Assembly: GCF_016862995.1 (NCBI RefSeq)
Contig: NZ_BOOA01000001.1
Location: forward strand, 1-64,000
DNA length: 64,000 nt
Origin: Acrocarpospora phusangensis
GTDB lineage: Bacteria; Actinomycetota; Actinomycetes; Streptosporangiales; Streptosporangiaceae
Reading direction: 5' to 3'
Under the pieces are notes generated by a model that saw only the letters and a list, made by a program, of their open reading frames with translations, made no database searches and was not told the DNA's origin. Made by a program: the position numbers and the translations under genes. How positions within the stretch are numbered: position 1 is the stretch's first letter; each line of letters starts with the position of its first letter. Positions 33,431-41,309 of this stretch are shown piece by piece.

Positions 33431-33572
33431 CTGCACGTTGACCGGGCACGCTAGGGCGTACAAAGGGACCACGTCAATACCCCTGAATACGGACAACCTG
33501 CTCACCGTGTCGGTTGACGGGGGCCACGCCCGCCCCTACGGTGCATGCCACGTGTGAAGTTAACCTGCACGT
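33431..33572. promoter_or_regulatory. Repeated TGCACGT motif in the divergent promoter region
   Basis: The gap 33281-33602 between the divergent importer operon and XRE-cupin gene contains TTACTGCACGTTGAC (33428-33442) and TAACCTGCACGTGAC (33561-33575). These 15-mers differ only by small changes and lie 133 bp apart. The second lies about 30 bp before the regulator start. They are candidate binding sites for the XRE-cupin protein controlling both directions. No other feature is seen in the gap. Confidence 0.5.
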
Positions 33573-33602
33573 GACAGAGCGATGGTAGGAAGGACGGCGT
33601 AG

Positions 33603-34139
33603 GTGATCGGAGATCGCTTACACGAGCTGCGCACCGAACGGGGGATGAGCCTGCGCGCGCTGGCCGAGCAGGCGGGGGTCTCCCCGACGCTGCTCAGCCA
33701 GATCGAGCGGGGCGTCACCGAACCCAGCCTGTCGACCCTCCGCCGCCTGGCCGGGGTGTTCGGAGCGTCCATCGCCTCGCTGTTCGAGGATCCCGCCGCC
33801 CCCTCGGTGTGGATCAGCCGTCCCGGCGAGCGCACCACCCTCGGCGCGCCCAACGGCCAGATCCGGTACGAACGGCTCACCCCCGGCAACGGGCAGCTGG
33901 AGGTGCTGCACGCGGTCCTGGCCCCCGGCGAGGTCTCCAGCGACGAGCTGTGGAGCCACCCGTCCCTGGAGTGCGTGTACGTCGTGGCGGGGACCCTCAC
34001 CGTCCAGGTGGAGCGTGCCACCTACACCGTCGCCGCGGGCGAGAGCCTGACCCTGGACTCCAACCGGCCGCACCGCTACCTGAACACCTCCGACGCCGAA
34101 GCGGAGATCGTTCTGGCCATAAACCCCCCGACGCCCTGA
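33603..34139 (+). CDS. XRE-family regulator with cupin domain
   Basis: 178 aa from GTG 33603, with GGAAGGAC upstream. Residues 5-62 are an HTH_3 domain (LHELRTERGMSLRALAEQAG, SPTLLSQIERGVTEPSLSTL). About 95-172 is a cupin (WSHPSLECVYVVAGTLTVQV, AAGESLTLDSNRPHRYLN). Regulators of this build (PuuR-like) sense small amine, amino-acid or sugar ligands through the cupin and repress nearby catabolic genes. It is divergent from the importer operon and first in a unit with the TIGR04076 and LLM genes, so local control of the module is likely. Confidence 0.88.
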   Translation: MIGDRLHELRTERGMSLRALAEQAGVSPTLLSQIERGVTEPSLSTLRRLAGVFGASIASLFEDPAAPSVWISRPGERTTLGAPNGQIRYERLTPGNGQLEVLHAVLAPGEVSSDELWSHPSLECVYVVAGTLTVQVERATYTVAAGESLTLDSNRPHRYLNTSDAEAEIVLAINPPTP

Positions 34140-34167
34140 GCGCCGGGTCCACGGAAGGACTCGCCCG

Positions 34168-34509
34168 ATGGACGACCCCCTATCCGATGAAATTTCCGGT
34201 GATATGGAGATCTACGACCTGCGGGTCACCGTCGATCGCATCGAGGGCCGGTCGGTCTGCGGCATGCGTACCGGCGACCACTTCGACCTGACCGAGAGCG
34301 CCCACCTGAGCCTCCCCGACGGCAAGCACTTCTGCGTGTACGCGCTGGCCTCCGTCCTGCCCTTCCTGGCCGCCAAGCAGCGCGACCTGGCGGCGGGCGA
34401 CTGGCTGGCCCAGGACTCCCTGTTCGCCTGCCCCGACCCCGAGGAGCGGCTGATCATGCGGGTGTCGCGCACCCGCCGCCGCCGGATGAACTCCGCCGAC
34501 CTCACGTGA
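34168..34509 (+). CDS. TIGR04076 family protein
   Basis: 113 aa from ATG 34168. It matches the TIGR04076 pattern: YDLRVTVDRIEGRSVCGMRTGD, SLPDGKHFCVYALASVLPFL, AAKQRDLAAGDWLAQDSLFACPDP, then a basic tail. Two conserved Cys (SVCGM and HFCVY) and the KQR-dLaxGDW block are kept. The function of the family is unknown. It often lies beside flavin or radical enzymes and transport genes in anaerobes and actinobacteria. It stands between the XRE-cupin regulator and an LLM oxidoreductase in a tight same-strand unit, so it is probably an accessory of that pathway. Confidence 0.75.
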   Translation: MDDPLSDEISGDMEIYDLRVTVDRIEGRSVCGMRTGDHFDLTESAHLSLPDGKHFCVYALASVLPFLAAKQRDLAAGDWLAQDSLFACPDPEERLIMRVSRTRRRRMNSADLT

Positions 34510-34531
34510 CCGACCAGAGGAGAACCCTGCC

Positions 34532-35563
34532 GTGACCGCCGTGGAGATCGGGCTCGGGCTGCAGAGCGACAAACGGGCCGGCGACTACGCACGGCTGGCG
34601 CGCAGCGCCGAGGAGCACGGCTTCGACGTGCTGACCGTGTTCGGCGACCTGATGTACCAGCCGCCGATCTTCCCCCTGCTGGAGATGGCCGCCGCCACCG
34701 AGAGGGTCCGCCTGGGGGTGGCCTGCCTGAACCCCTACTCGCTGGCGCCGTACGAGATCGCGGGGCAGATCGCGGCGCTCGACCTGGCCTCGCGCGGCCG
34801 GGCGTACCTGGGGCTGGCCAGGGGGACGTGGCTGGGCGCGGTCGGGATCGAGCAGCACCGGCCGCTGACCACCATGGCGGAGGCGGCGGAGGTCGTCTAC
34901 CGGCTGCTGCGCGGCGACGCCGAGGGGTACGCGGGGAAGGTGTTCCGGCTGGCTCCGGGCACCGCGCTGCGCTATCCCGTGCACCGGTCCGATCCGCCGC
35001 TGCTGCTCGGCGCCTGGGGTGCCAGGGGGGCGGCGCTGGCCGGGCGGATCGCCGACGAGATCAAGGTGGGCGGCAGCGCCAACCCGGCCATGGTGGCGGT
35101 GATCCGGGAGCGGCTGCGGCCGGGCGCGGAGGCCGCCGGGCGGGCTCCCGGGGAGGTCGGGATCGTGCTCGGCGCGGTCACCGTCGTCGACACCGACGGC
35201 GGGGCGGCGCGGAGCCGGGCGCGGGCCGAGGTGGCCATGTACCTCGCGGTCGTGGCCGAGCTGGACCCGACCGTGGACATCCCCGCGGACCTGCTGGCCC
35301 GGGTGAAGGAGCTGATCGACGCGGGCCGGCACGAGGCGGCCGGCCGGCTCATCCCCGACGACCTGCTCGACCTGTTCGCCTTCGCCGGGACCCCGGACCA
35401 GGTCGCCGAGCGGGCGCAGGCCCTCATCGACGCGGGCGTGCGGCGGGTCGAGTTCGGCACCCCGCACGGCCTGAGCGACCGGCGCGGCGTGGAGCTGCTC
35501 GGCTCGGCGGTGCTGCCGGCGCTGCGCAGGGAACCCGCCGCGGTGTCAGGCGGACGGGCGTGA
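34532..35563 (+). CDS. LLM-class flavin/F420-dependent oxidoreductase
   Basis: 343 aa from GTG 34532 (GAGGAG upstream). Luciferase-like barrel: EEHGFDVLTVFGDLMYQPP, ERVRLGVACLNPYSLAPYEIA, GRAYLGLARGTW, DPPLLLGAWGARGAALAGRI, ADEIKVGGSANPAMV. It resembles methylenetetrahydromethanopterin-reductase-like F420 enzymes. It shares the GV.C/IMNPYS.A.[YS]EIA block with the LLM protein at 23394, suggesting related substrates. It overlaps the convergent Lrp gene by 18 bp. Probable oxidation/reduction step of the same module. Confidence 0.85.
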   Translation: MTAVEIGLGLQSDKRAGDYARLARSAEEHGFDVLTVFGDLMYQPPIFPLLEMAAATERVRLGVACLNPYSLAPYEIAGQIAALDLASRGRAYLGLARGTWLGAVGIEQHRPLTTMAEAAEVVYRLLRGDAEGYAGKVFRLAPGTALRYPVHRSDPPLLLGAWGARGAALAGRIADEIKVGGSANPAMVAVIRERLRPGAEAAGRAPGEVGIVLGAVTVVDTDGGAARSRARAEVAMYLAVVAELDPTVDIPADLLARVKELIDAGRHEAAGRLIPDDLLDLFAFAGTPDQVAERAQALIDAGVRRVEFGTPHGLSDRRGVELLGSAVLPALRREPAAVSGGRA

Positions 35564-36022
35564 CCGGTCCCCGGCCGGAGCCCTGGGCGGGGTGACCGGA
35601 TGCCACGCGAGCGGAGTGGACAGCACCATCGTGCTGGACGGCTGGCCGTACGGCGCGAGCCGGTCGATGACCTGCTCGAAGGCGTCCATCGACTCGGCGG
35701 CGACCTTGAGGATGCAGCAGGCGTCGCCGGTGATCCGGTGGATCTCCAGCACCTCCGGCCACCCGGCCACCGCAGGGTCGCGCAGCATGCAGCGGGGGCC
35801 GTAGCAGGACATCCGGATGATGGCCATCACGGGCCAGCCGATCCGGGCCAGGTCGACCCGGGCGTGGTAGCCGGAGATGACGCCGGTCTCCTCCAGCCGC
35901 CGTACCCGTTCGGCCACGGCGGGCGGCGACAGGTGCACCCGGCGGGACAGCTCACTGAAGGAGAGGCGCGCGTCGACCTGCAGCTCGCGCAGGAGCGCCC
36001 AGTCCATATCGTCCATGGCCAC
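35546..36022 (-). CDS. Lrp/AsnC-family regulator
   Basis: 158 aa from ATG 36022; ATG 36016 is also possible. N-terminal HTH: DWALLRELQVDARLSFSELSRRV, SPPAVAERVRRLEETGVISGY. C-terminal RAM/AsnC ligand domain: LEIHRITGDACCILKVAAESMDAFEQVIDRL. It contains several Cys (SCYGPRC, GDACC), more than usual. It is divergent from tryptophan 2,3-dioxygenase across a 152-bp gap with an AT-rich stretch near 36055-36095. By the family's habit it likely senses tryptophan or kynurenine and controls that gene and itself. Confidence 0.88.
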   Translation of the reverse strand: MAMDDMDWALLRELQVDARLSFSELSRRVHLSPPAVAERVRRLEETGVISGYHARVDLARIGWPVMAIIRMSCYGPRCMLRDPAVAGWPEVLEIHRITGDACCILKVAAESMDAFEQVIDRLAPYGQPSSTMVLSTPLAWHPVTPPRAPAGDRSRPSA

Positions 36023-36174
36023 CTTCGGTTCGTGAAGCGAGCGGGCGTTTTCGCCGTAAAACTATAAGACAATGATGCATCGCACCTTTAAGTCGTCCTT
36101 CACGGCCTCTGACCGTTTGGGAGAGCATTAAGGCACTCAGGGCGCACATGTCACGCCCGTAAGGGAGCCGACTC

Positions 36175-37056
36175 GTGGAGACCACCGACAGGGCCGTACG
36201 CCCGTCCAACGCGGGGGAACGCGCGGCCAGGGCGGCCGCCAACGCCGGGGAGCCCACCCTGGAGTTCGTCGGCGGCCTGCCGTACGACGCGTACGTGCAC
36301 GCGGGCACGCTGCACTCGCTGCAGAAGCCCATCAGCAAGGACCCCGGCGAGATGTCCTTCCTCATGATCAGCCAGATCATGGAACTGTACTTCGGACTGA
36401 CCTGCTTCGAGTTGCGCGAGGCGCAGCGGCTGCTCCGGGAGGACGACGTCTGGGGAGCGCTCGGGCCGCTGCGGCGCGCGTGCCTGGACATCGAAGGGCT
36501 CAACGCCGCCTGGCGGGGGCTGCGCTGGATGACGCCGGCCGACTTCAACCGCTTCCGGGACCAGCTGGGCGAGGCGTCGGGCTTCCAGTCCGCCATGTAC
36601 CGGCACCTCGAATTCCTGCTGGGCCTGCGGAACGCGGCGCTGCTGCGGCCGTTCCACCGGCACCCGGAGGCGTACGAGGCGCTGCTGGAGGCCATGCGCG
36701 CGCCGAGCCTGTGGGACGACGTGATCGCGGTGCTCGCGCGGCGCGGCTTCGGCATCCCGCGCGACCTGCTCGACCGCGACGTGGCCGCCGAGCACGAGCG
36801 GCATCCCGCGGTGGAGGCCGCCTGGGTCGACATCTACCGTGACGAAACGCCCGGCAATCCGCTCTGGATGCTCGGTGAGGCGCTCACCGAGCTCGCGGAC
36901 GGGTTCGGCGACTGGCGCTACCAGCACCTCAAGGCGGTGCAGCGGAGCATGGGCGAGAAGTCCGGCAGCGGCGGCTCGGCGGGAGCGGCTTGGCTGCGCC
37001 GGAGCATGGACCGCGTGGTCTTCCCCGAGATCTGGTCCGCCAGAACGCTCGTCTAG
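36175..37056 (+). CDS. kynA: Tryptophan 2,3-dioxygenase
   Basis: 293 aa from GTG 36175 (AAGGGAG upstream). Heme dioxygenase opening L-tryptophan to N-formylkynurenine. Diagnostic parts: YDAYVHAGTLHSLQKPIS (active-site His/substrate loop), EMSFLMISQIMELYFGL, DFNRFRDQLGEASGFQSAMYR, the proximal heme His in WRYQHLKAVQRSMGEKSGSG, and the C-terminal SAGAAWLRRSMDRVVFPEIW. Length is normal for bacterial TDO. A formamidase-like gene follows after 194 bp and a divergent Lrp regulator precedes it. No kynureninase or kynurenine monooxygenase gene is seen in the window. Confidence 0.93.
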   Translation: METTDRAVRPSNAGERAARAAANAGEPTLEFVGGLPYDAYVHAGTLHSLQKPISKDPGEMSFLMISQIMELYFGLTCFELREAQRLLREDDVWGALGPLRRACLDIEGLNAAWRGLRWMTPADFNRFRDQLGEASGFQSAMYRHLEFLLGLRNAALLRPFHRHPEAYEALLEAMRAPSLWDDVIAVLARRGFGIPRDLLDRDVAAEHERHPAVEAAWVDIYRDETPGNPLWMLGEALTELADGFGDWRYQHLKAVQRSMGEKSGSGGSAGAAWLRRSMDRVVFPEIWSARTLV

Positions 37057-37250
37057 GACCAGACTGAACCGGTGCGGCGCGACATGGCCATCTGCGCCGG
37101 CGGACCGGATAGCGCACGAAGCGGCGACCTCGGGCCATTCTGTTGAGCGGCACGATCGATGATCATCGCACGGTTCGCGGCCCGCTTCCTGAGCGGGCAG
37201 ACCGCTGTCCGGCAGGACGCCGCGTTCCTGGGCAAGGCAGGAGAACTCCC

Positions 37251-38363
37251 ATGACGACGACAGTCGACCGCGTTCTGGTCGTGACCGGACCCGGGCCGGT
37301 CGCCGACCCCGCGCTGGTCCGGCAGGTGGCCGAGGGCGAGTGGCGGCGGCTGGGGGTCTCCGGCCGCCTGGTGGACGCCGCCGACGCGGAAGCGCTGGGG
37401 CACATCCTCGACGAGGCGGGCCGGGACGCCTCCTGCGCGATCGTCGCGCTGGCCGGTCCCGGCTCGCTGCGCCTTCGCTCCGGCCCGCACGCGCCCCGCA
37501 CGGTCTGGTACGACCTGGCCGACACCGGCCCGATCGAGGTAGCCGCCGGATCCGCCCACGTCCACGGCCGTGGCCTCGGGGGCCTGACCTGGGCGATCCG
37601 ACACGCCGTGCACCGGCTGCGGCACCCGGCCCGCCGCATCCCGTACGGCGAGGACGACGAGCAGTGGGGCGACCTGCGGCTGCCGCCCGGCCACGACGGA
37701 CGGCCGCTGCCGGTGGCGGTCCTGATCCACGGCGGCTACTGGCGCTCGATCTGGGCGGCCGACCTGATGGACGCGCTCGCCATCGACCTGGCCCACCGCG
37801 GGTACGCGGCGTGGAACCTGGAATACCGCCGCCCGGACCGGCACGGCTGGGCGGCCACGACCGCGGACGTCGCGGCGGGACTCGCCCGGCTGGCGGACCT
37901 CCCCGGCGTCTCCCTCGACTCCCTCGACCTCGATCGGGTCGCGGTCCTCGGCCACTCGGCGGGCGGCCAGCTCGCGCTGCGGGCCGCCGCCGACGGCGCC
38001 CGGGTCGCGCTCGCCGTCTCGCTGGCCGGTGCGGTCAACCTCGCCGAGGGAGCGCGACGCCGGATCGGGACGGGCGCCGTCCCGCACGCCCTCGGCGGCT
38101 CCCCCGCCGAGATCCCCGAGGTGTACGCCTCCGCCGATCCGATGAGCCGCCTCCCGTCGGGCGTGCCGCAGCTCCTCGTCATAGGCCGGGACGACGACCT
38201 CGATCTGATCGACTTCAACCGCCGCTACGTCGCCGGGGCGCGGGCCAGCGGCGACGACGTGACCTATGTCGAGCAGGCGGGCGACCACTTCGCGGTGATC
38301 GACCCGGCGTCCGCCATCTGGGACGCCACCATGGTCCAGGTGGACCTGCGGCTGAGGGGGTAG
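37251..38363 (+). CDS. Kynurenine formamidase-like hydrolase with dehydroquinase-like N-domain
   Basis: 370 aa from ATG 37251 (AGGAGA upstream). About residues 130-370 are an alpha/beta hydrolase: oxyanion motif HGGYWR at 160-165, nucleophile Ser236 in GHSAGGQ, acid in GRDDDLD, His in GDHFAVID. HGGYW is typical of arylformamidases that hydrolyse N-formylkynurenine. It follows tryptophan dioxygenase, so this role is the best fit. The first 120 residues (VLVVTGPG, CAIVALAGPGSLRL, PIEVAAGSAHVHGRGLGG) resemble a type II 3-dehydroquinase fold without its key catalytic residues, perhaps an oligomerisation or ligand domain. The domain assignment is from pattern only. Confidence 0.75.
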   Translation: MTTTVDRVLVVTGPGPVADPALVRQVAEGEWRRLGVSGRLVDAADAEALGHILDEAGRDASCAIVALAGPGSLRLRSGPHAPRTVWYDLADTGPIEVAAGSAHVHGRGLGGLTWAIRHAVHRLRHPARRIPYGEDDEQWGDLRLPPGHDGRPLPVAVLIHGGYWRSIWAADLMDALAIDLAHRGYAAWNLEYRRPDRHGWAATTADVAAGLARLADLPGVSLDSLDLDRVAVLGHSAGGQLALRAAADGARVALAVSLAGAVNLAEGARRRIGTGAVPHALGGSPAEIPEVYASADPMSRLPSGVPQLLVIGRDDDLDLIDFNRRYVAGARASGDDVTYVEQAGDHFAVIDPASAIWDATMVQVDLRLRG

Positions 38364-38368
38364 CCACA

Positions 38369-38408
38369 GTTTAGAGTCCATGCTCTAATTAGAGCATGGA
38401 CTCTAAAC
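38369..38408. promoter_or_regulatory. Perfect 40-bp palindrome covering the TetR start codon
   Basis: The left arm GTTTAGAGTCCATGCTCTAA (38369-38388) is followed directly by its exact reverse complement (38389-38408), with no loop. The TetR ATG at 38396 lies inside the right arm, so the first four codons are part of the operator. Best read as the autoregulatory TetR site. Binding would cover promoter and start. The transcript may be leaderless. Confidence 0.85.
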
Positions 38409-39070
38409 GTATGCCGCGAGACTCCGCGAAGGCGGTCAAGACCGGCAAGTCGCTGGCCACGCGGGGGCGGATTCTCGCGGCGGCGCGCGACCTGTTCAAC
38501 GAGCAGGGGACGGCGGCCGTGAGCACCAACCACATCGCCGCCGCCGCGGGCCTGAGTCCGGGGAACCTCTACTACCACTTCTCCGACAAGAAGCAGATCA
38601 TCCGCGGCCTTCTGGACGAGTACGTGGCCGAGTGGACCGACCGGTGGGACCCGAGCCCGGACGCCCAGCGGAATCTGGAGACGCTGGCCGCCGGATTCGC
38701 CCGGGGAGCCCGGCTCTCCTGGGAGAACCGCTTCTTCGGCCGCGAGATCCTCGCCCTGCTCCAGGCCGACGGGGAACTGCGCGCCGTCTACGACGCGGCC
38801 TACCGGCGGCGGCTCGGCGAGTGGTCCGCCTTCGCCGAACAACTCGTCGCGCAGGGGCTGATGCGGGCCCCCGAACCGCCCGGCACGCTGGCCGACCTGA
38901 CCGTCGCCATCTGGCTCATCTCCGAGAGCTGGCTGGGCTTCCTGGACGTCACCGGCGATCCGCGGGATCCGGCGCAGGTGGGCCGCGGCCTGGACCTGGT
39001 CAAGGTCGTCCTCGCCCCCTATCTGACCCCGGCCGCCCTGCGCGTGCTGTCCGGAGGGACCACGGGATGA
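38396..39070 (+). CDS. TetR-family regulator
   Basis: 224 aa from ATG 38396; ATG 38411 is an alternative just outside the palindrome. HTH: RGRILAAARDLFNEQGTAAV, TNHIAAAAGLSPGNLYYHFSDKKQI. The C-terminal domain (LARGARLSWENRFFGREILAL ... GLDLVKVVLAPYL) fits the TetR_C fold seen with the 'YYHFxxK' group. It overlaps the nitroreductase gene (ATGA), so it represses its own operon: nitroreductase-like protein, small membrane protein, LysE exporter. The operator is the palindrome at 38369-38408. Confidence 0.9.
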   Translation: MDSKRMPRDSAKAVKTGKSLATRGRILAAARDLFNEQGTAAVSTNHIAAAAGLSPGNLYYHFSDKKQIIRGLLDEYVAEWTDRWDPSPDAQRNLETLAAGFARGARLSWENRFFGREILALLQADGELRAVYDAAYRRRLGEWSAFAEQLVAQGLMRAPEPPGTLADLTVAIWLISESWLGFLDVTGDPRDPAQVGRGLDLVKVVLAPYLTPAALRVLSGGTTG

Positions 39071-40266
39071 ACGAGACGCCCCGCGGGCGGGACCTCAACC
39101 GCCGCCGCTTCCTTTCCCTGGCCGGACTCGGGGCGGGCACGCTGGCCGTCGCCGCCGGGACCGCGTCCACCTGGTACGCGATCGACCGCGGCGTGTTCAC
39201 GAGCGAGACCGGTCCCGCGTACGCCGCCTGGGAGCAGGCCGGGCCGGTGGCGGGAGACCCGCGTGCCCTCGTCAACGCCGCCGTGCTCGCCGCCAACGCG
39301 CACAACAGCCAGCCGTGGCTGTTCAGGGTCGCCCCGGACCGCATCGACGTCTTCGCCGACACCTCCAGGACCCTGGGCGCGATCGACCCGCTGCTGCGGG
39401 AACTGCACATCTCGCTGGGGTGCGCGATCGAGAACCTGCTCCTGGCCGCCCCGTCGAACGGCCTGCGCGCGACGGCGGAACTCATGCCGGACCCCGCGCA
39501 ACCCCGGCATGTCGCCCGGGTGACCCTCGCCGGGTCGCGTCCGCGGACGGCCGAGCTGTTCCCGTACATCGCCGGACGGCACACCGACCGCGGCGCGTAC
39601 GACACCGGACGGCCGGTGCCGCGGCGCGTCCTGGATCAGTTGGGCGGCCTGGCCGGGTCGAGCGAGGACGGTGGCGTCGAACTGGTCTGGTTCGACGACG
39701 GCCCGGGCAGGCAGGCCTTCGGCGACCTCACGGTGCGCGCGACCCGGGCCGTCATCGCCGACCGGCAGCAGACGACCGATGATTTCGCCTGGTATCGCGG
39801 CACCCGCCGGGAGATCCAGGCCCGCAAGGACGGCGTGACCGTCGACGCGTCGGGGCAACCTCGCCTGATCAGGACGCTGGCGAAGCTGCTGCCCGCCTCC
39901 CACAGCCAGAACAACGACGGCTGGCTGCGCGGCACCGCCGAAACCCAGGTGCCCACCGCCGCCGCTTTCGGCGCGCTGCTCACCCGCGATCCCCTCGACC
40001 CGGTGCAGCGGCTGCGGACCGGGCGGGCATGGCAGCGTCTGCACCTGTGGGCCACCGCCAACGGGCTGGCCATGCAGCCTCTGTGCCAGATCCCCGAGCG
40101 CATCGACCGCGAACGTTCGGCCGGCCTGCCGCCCGAGTTCACCACGGCCGCCGCGACGCTCTTCCCGCCCGGCCTGCACCCCTTGATGACCTTCCGCATC
40201 GGCTACCCGACCGCCGCCGCGCCGCCCAGCCCGCGGCGTCTCACCCGTGACGTCCTGCTCGGCTGA
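39067..40266 (+). CDS. Tat-type Acg-family nitroreductase-like protein
   Basis: 399 aa from ATG 39067, overlapping the TetR stop. It begins with a twin-arginine motif (LNRRRFLSLAGLGAGTLAVAAG), so it is folded with cofactor and exported or membrane-tethered. The rest is the Acg-like nitroreductase fold, an internal duplication: LAANAHNSQPWLFRV, the FMN-contact-like HNSQPW region, LGCAIENLLLAAPSNGL, and a C-terminal half with GRAWQRLHLWATANGLAMQP. In mycobacterial relatives the protein binds FMN but lacks clear nitroreductase activity and may sequester flavin. It is under TetR control with an exporter, which hints at a xenobiotic response. Confidence 0.8.
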   Translation: MNETPRGRDLNRRRFLSLAGLGAGTLAVAAGTASTWYAIDRGVFTSETGPAYAAWEQAGPVAGDPRALVNAAVLAANAHNSQPWLFRVAPDRIDVFADTSRTLGAIDPLLRELHISLGCAIENLLLAAPSNGLRATAELMPDPAQPRHVARVTLAGSRPRTAELFPYIAGRHTDRGAYDTGRPVPRRVLDQLGGLAGSSEDGGVELVWFDDGPGRQAFGDLTVRATRAVIADRQQTTDDFAWYRGTRREIQARKDGVTVDASGQPRLIRTLAKLLPASHSQNNDGWLRGTAETQVPTAAAFGALLTRDPLDPVQRLRTGRAWQRLHLWATANGLAMQPLCQIPERIDRERSAGLPPEFTTAAATLFPPGLHPLMTFRIGYPTAAAPPSPRRLTRDVLLG

Positions 40267-40288
40267 GCACTCCCCCTCTGGAGCGACC

Positions 40289-40600
40289 ATGAACCTTCGC
40301 CTGTGGTGGCTGTCGGCGCTCACCGCGGCCTGCGCACTCCTGTACGCCTGGGTGGCGCTGAACATCCAGGGCCTGCCCCGCGTCGCCGGCCTCGCGGGCG
40401 CCGCCGCGATCCTGGCGTCCCTCGCCCTGACCGTCCCCGGCGGTACGGCGTCCGCCCGCACCCGGACCGCCGCGATGATCCTGCTTCCCCTCGGCGCCCT
40501 GCCGCTGGCCGCCCTCACCTGGTGGAGCGTCGTGACGCCGATACTCGCCCTGCTGATTCTGATCATCGGTACGGCGACCCTCCGTCGCGCCGCGCGATGA
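40289..40600 (+). CDS. Small four-helix membrane protein
   Basis: 103 aa from ATG 40289 (GGAG upstream). Almost entirely hydrophobic: LWWLSALTAACALLYAWVAL, VAGLAGAAAILASLALTV, MILLPLGALPLAAL and ILALLILIIGTATL form three to four membrane helices with short polar loops. It ends LRRAAR. No family is recognised. It lies 23 bp after the nitroreductase-like gene and 22 bp before the LysE gene, so it is part of the TetR-controlled operon. Confidence 0.65.
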   Translation: MNLRLWWLSALTAACALLYAWVALNIQGLPRVAGLAGAAAILASLALTVPGGTASARTRTAAMILLPLGALPLAALTWWSVVTPILALLILIIGTATLRRAAR

Positions 40601-40621
40601 CAGCGCGTGCATACTCCAGAC

Positions 40622-41239
40622 ATGTTCCTGCATTTCCTCGCCGCGGCCGGCGCCCTGGCCGTCCTGACGATGATGCCCGGTCCTGACATGGCGGTGGTCA
40701 CGAAGAAGGCCGTCGCGTCCGGCTGGCGGGACGGTCTGCGGACCGTCGGGGGGATCACCGCGGGCCTGCTGGTGTGGGGGGTGCTGACGGTGGCCGGGCT
40801 GGCCGCCGTGCTGGCCGCCTCCACGACGGCGTACACGATCCTGAAGTTCGCCGGTGCCGCGTACCTGCTGTATCTGGGTGTCCAGGCGTTGATTCACAGC
40901 CGTCGCCAGGGCGTCGAGCCCGTGGTGGCCGGTCCTGCCCCGGCGGGCGGCCCGTGGCGGACCGGGCTGATCAACAATCTGCTCAACCCCAAGATCGCCG
41001 TGTTCTACACCGGCCTGCTCCCCGCCCTCGCGCCGTCCGAGTTGTCCCCCCACGTCGGCATGGCCCTGCTGGTCCTGGTGCACGCCGCCCTCACCATCGC
41101 CTGGCTCGGCGGATACGTGATGCTCCTGTCCCGGGCCAGGGCCTTCTTCGCCAAACCCCGGGTACGCCGCATCATGGACCGCGTCACCGGCACCGTCCTG
41201 ATCGGATTCGGCCTGAAGGTCGCCGCCTCCCAGCCCTGA
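40622..41239 (+). CDS. LysE/RhtB-family amino-acid or metabolite exporter
   Basis: 205 aa from ATG 40622 (MFLHFLAAAGALAVL); GTG 40607 would add five residues. Six-helix LysE fold with the family mark MMPGPDMAVVTKKAVASGWRDG, then FAGAAYLLYLGVQAL and the second half FRTGLINNLLNPKIAVFYTG-like (here WRTGLINNLLNPKIAVFYT). It exports amino acids or small toxic metabolites. Last gene of the TetR operon. Confidence 0.88.
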   Translation: MFLHFLAAAGALAVLTMMPGPDMAVVTKKAVASGWRDGLRTVGGITAGLLVWGVLTVAGLAAVLAASTTAYTILKFAGAAYLLYLGVQALIHSRRQGVEPVVAGPAPAGGPWRTGLINNLLNPKIAVFYTGLLPALAPSELSPHVGMALLVLVHAALTIAWLGGYVMLLSRARAFFAKPRVRRIMDRVTGTVLIGFGLKVAASQP

Positions 41240-41309
41240 CCTCGCATACTCGCCATGCTCGGGGCCGACGACCCGGGTCAGGCGCTGAGCGACCTGGCCC
41301 TGGACGGCA

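Noticed and set aside
21737-35563. Non-ribosomal peptide or other biosynthetic gene cluster.
   Set aside because: No NRPS, PKS, RiPP or terpene synthase core; importer orientation and hydrolases point to catabolism.
36023-36174. A specific Lrp operator.
   Set aside because: The stretch is AT-rich, but I could not find a convincing repeated 15-bp Lrp-like palindrome.
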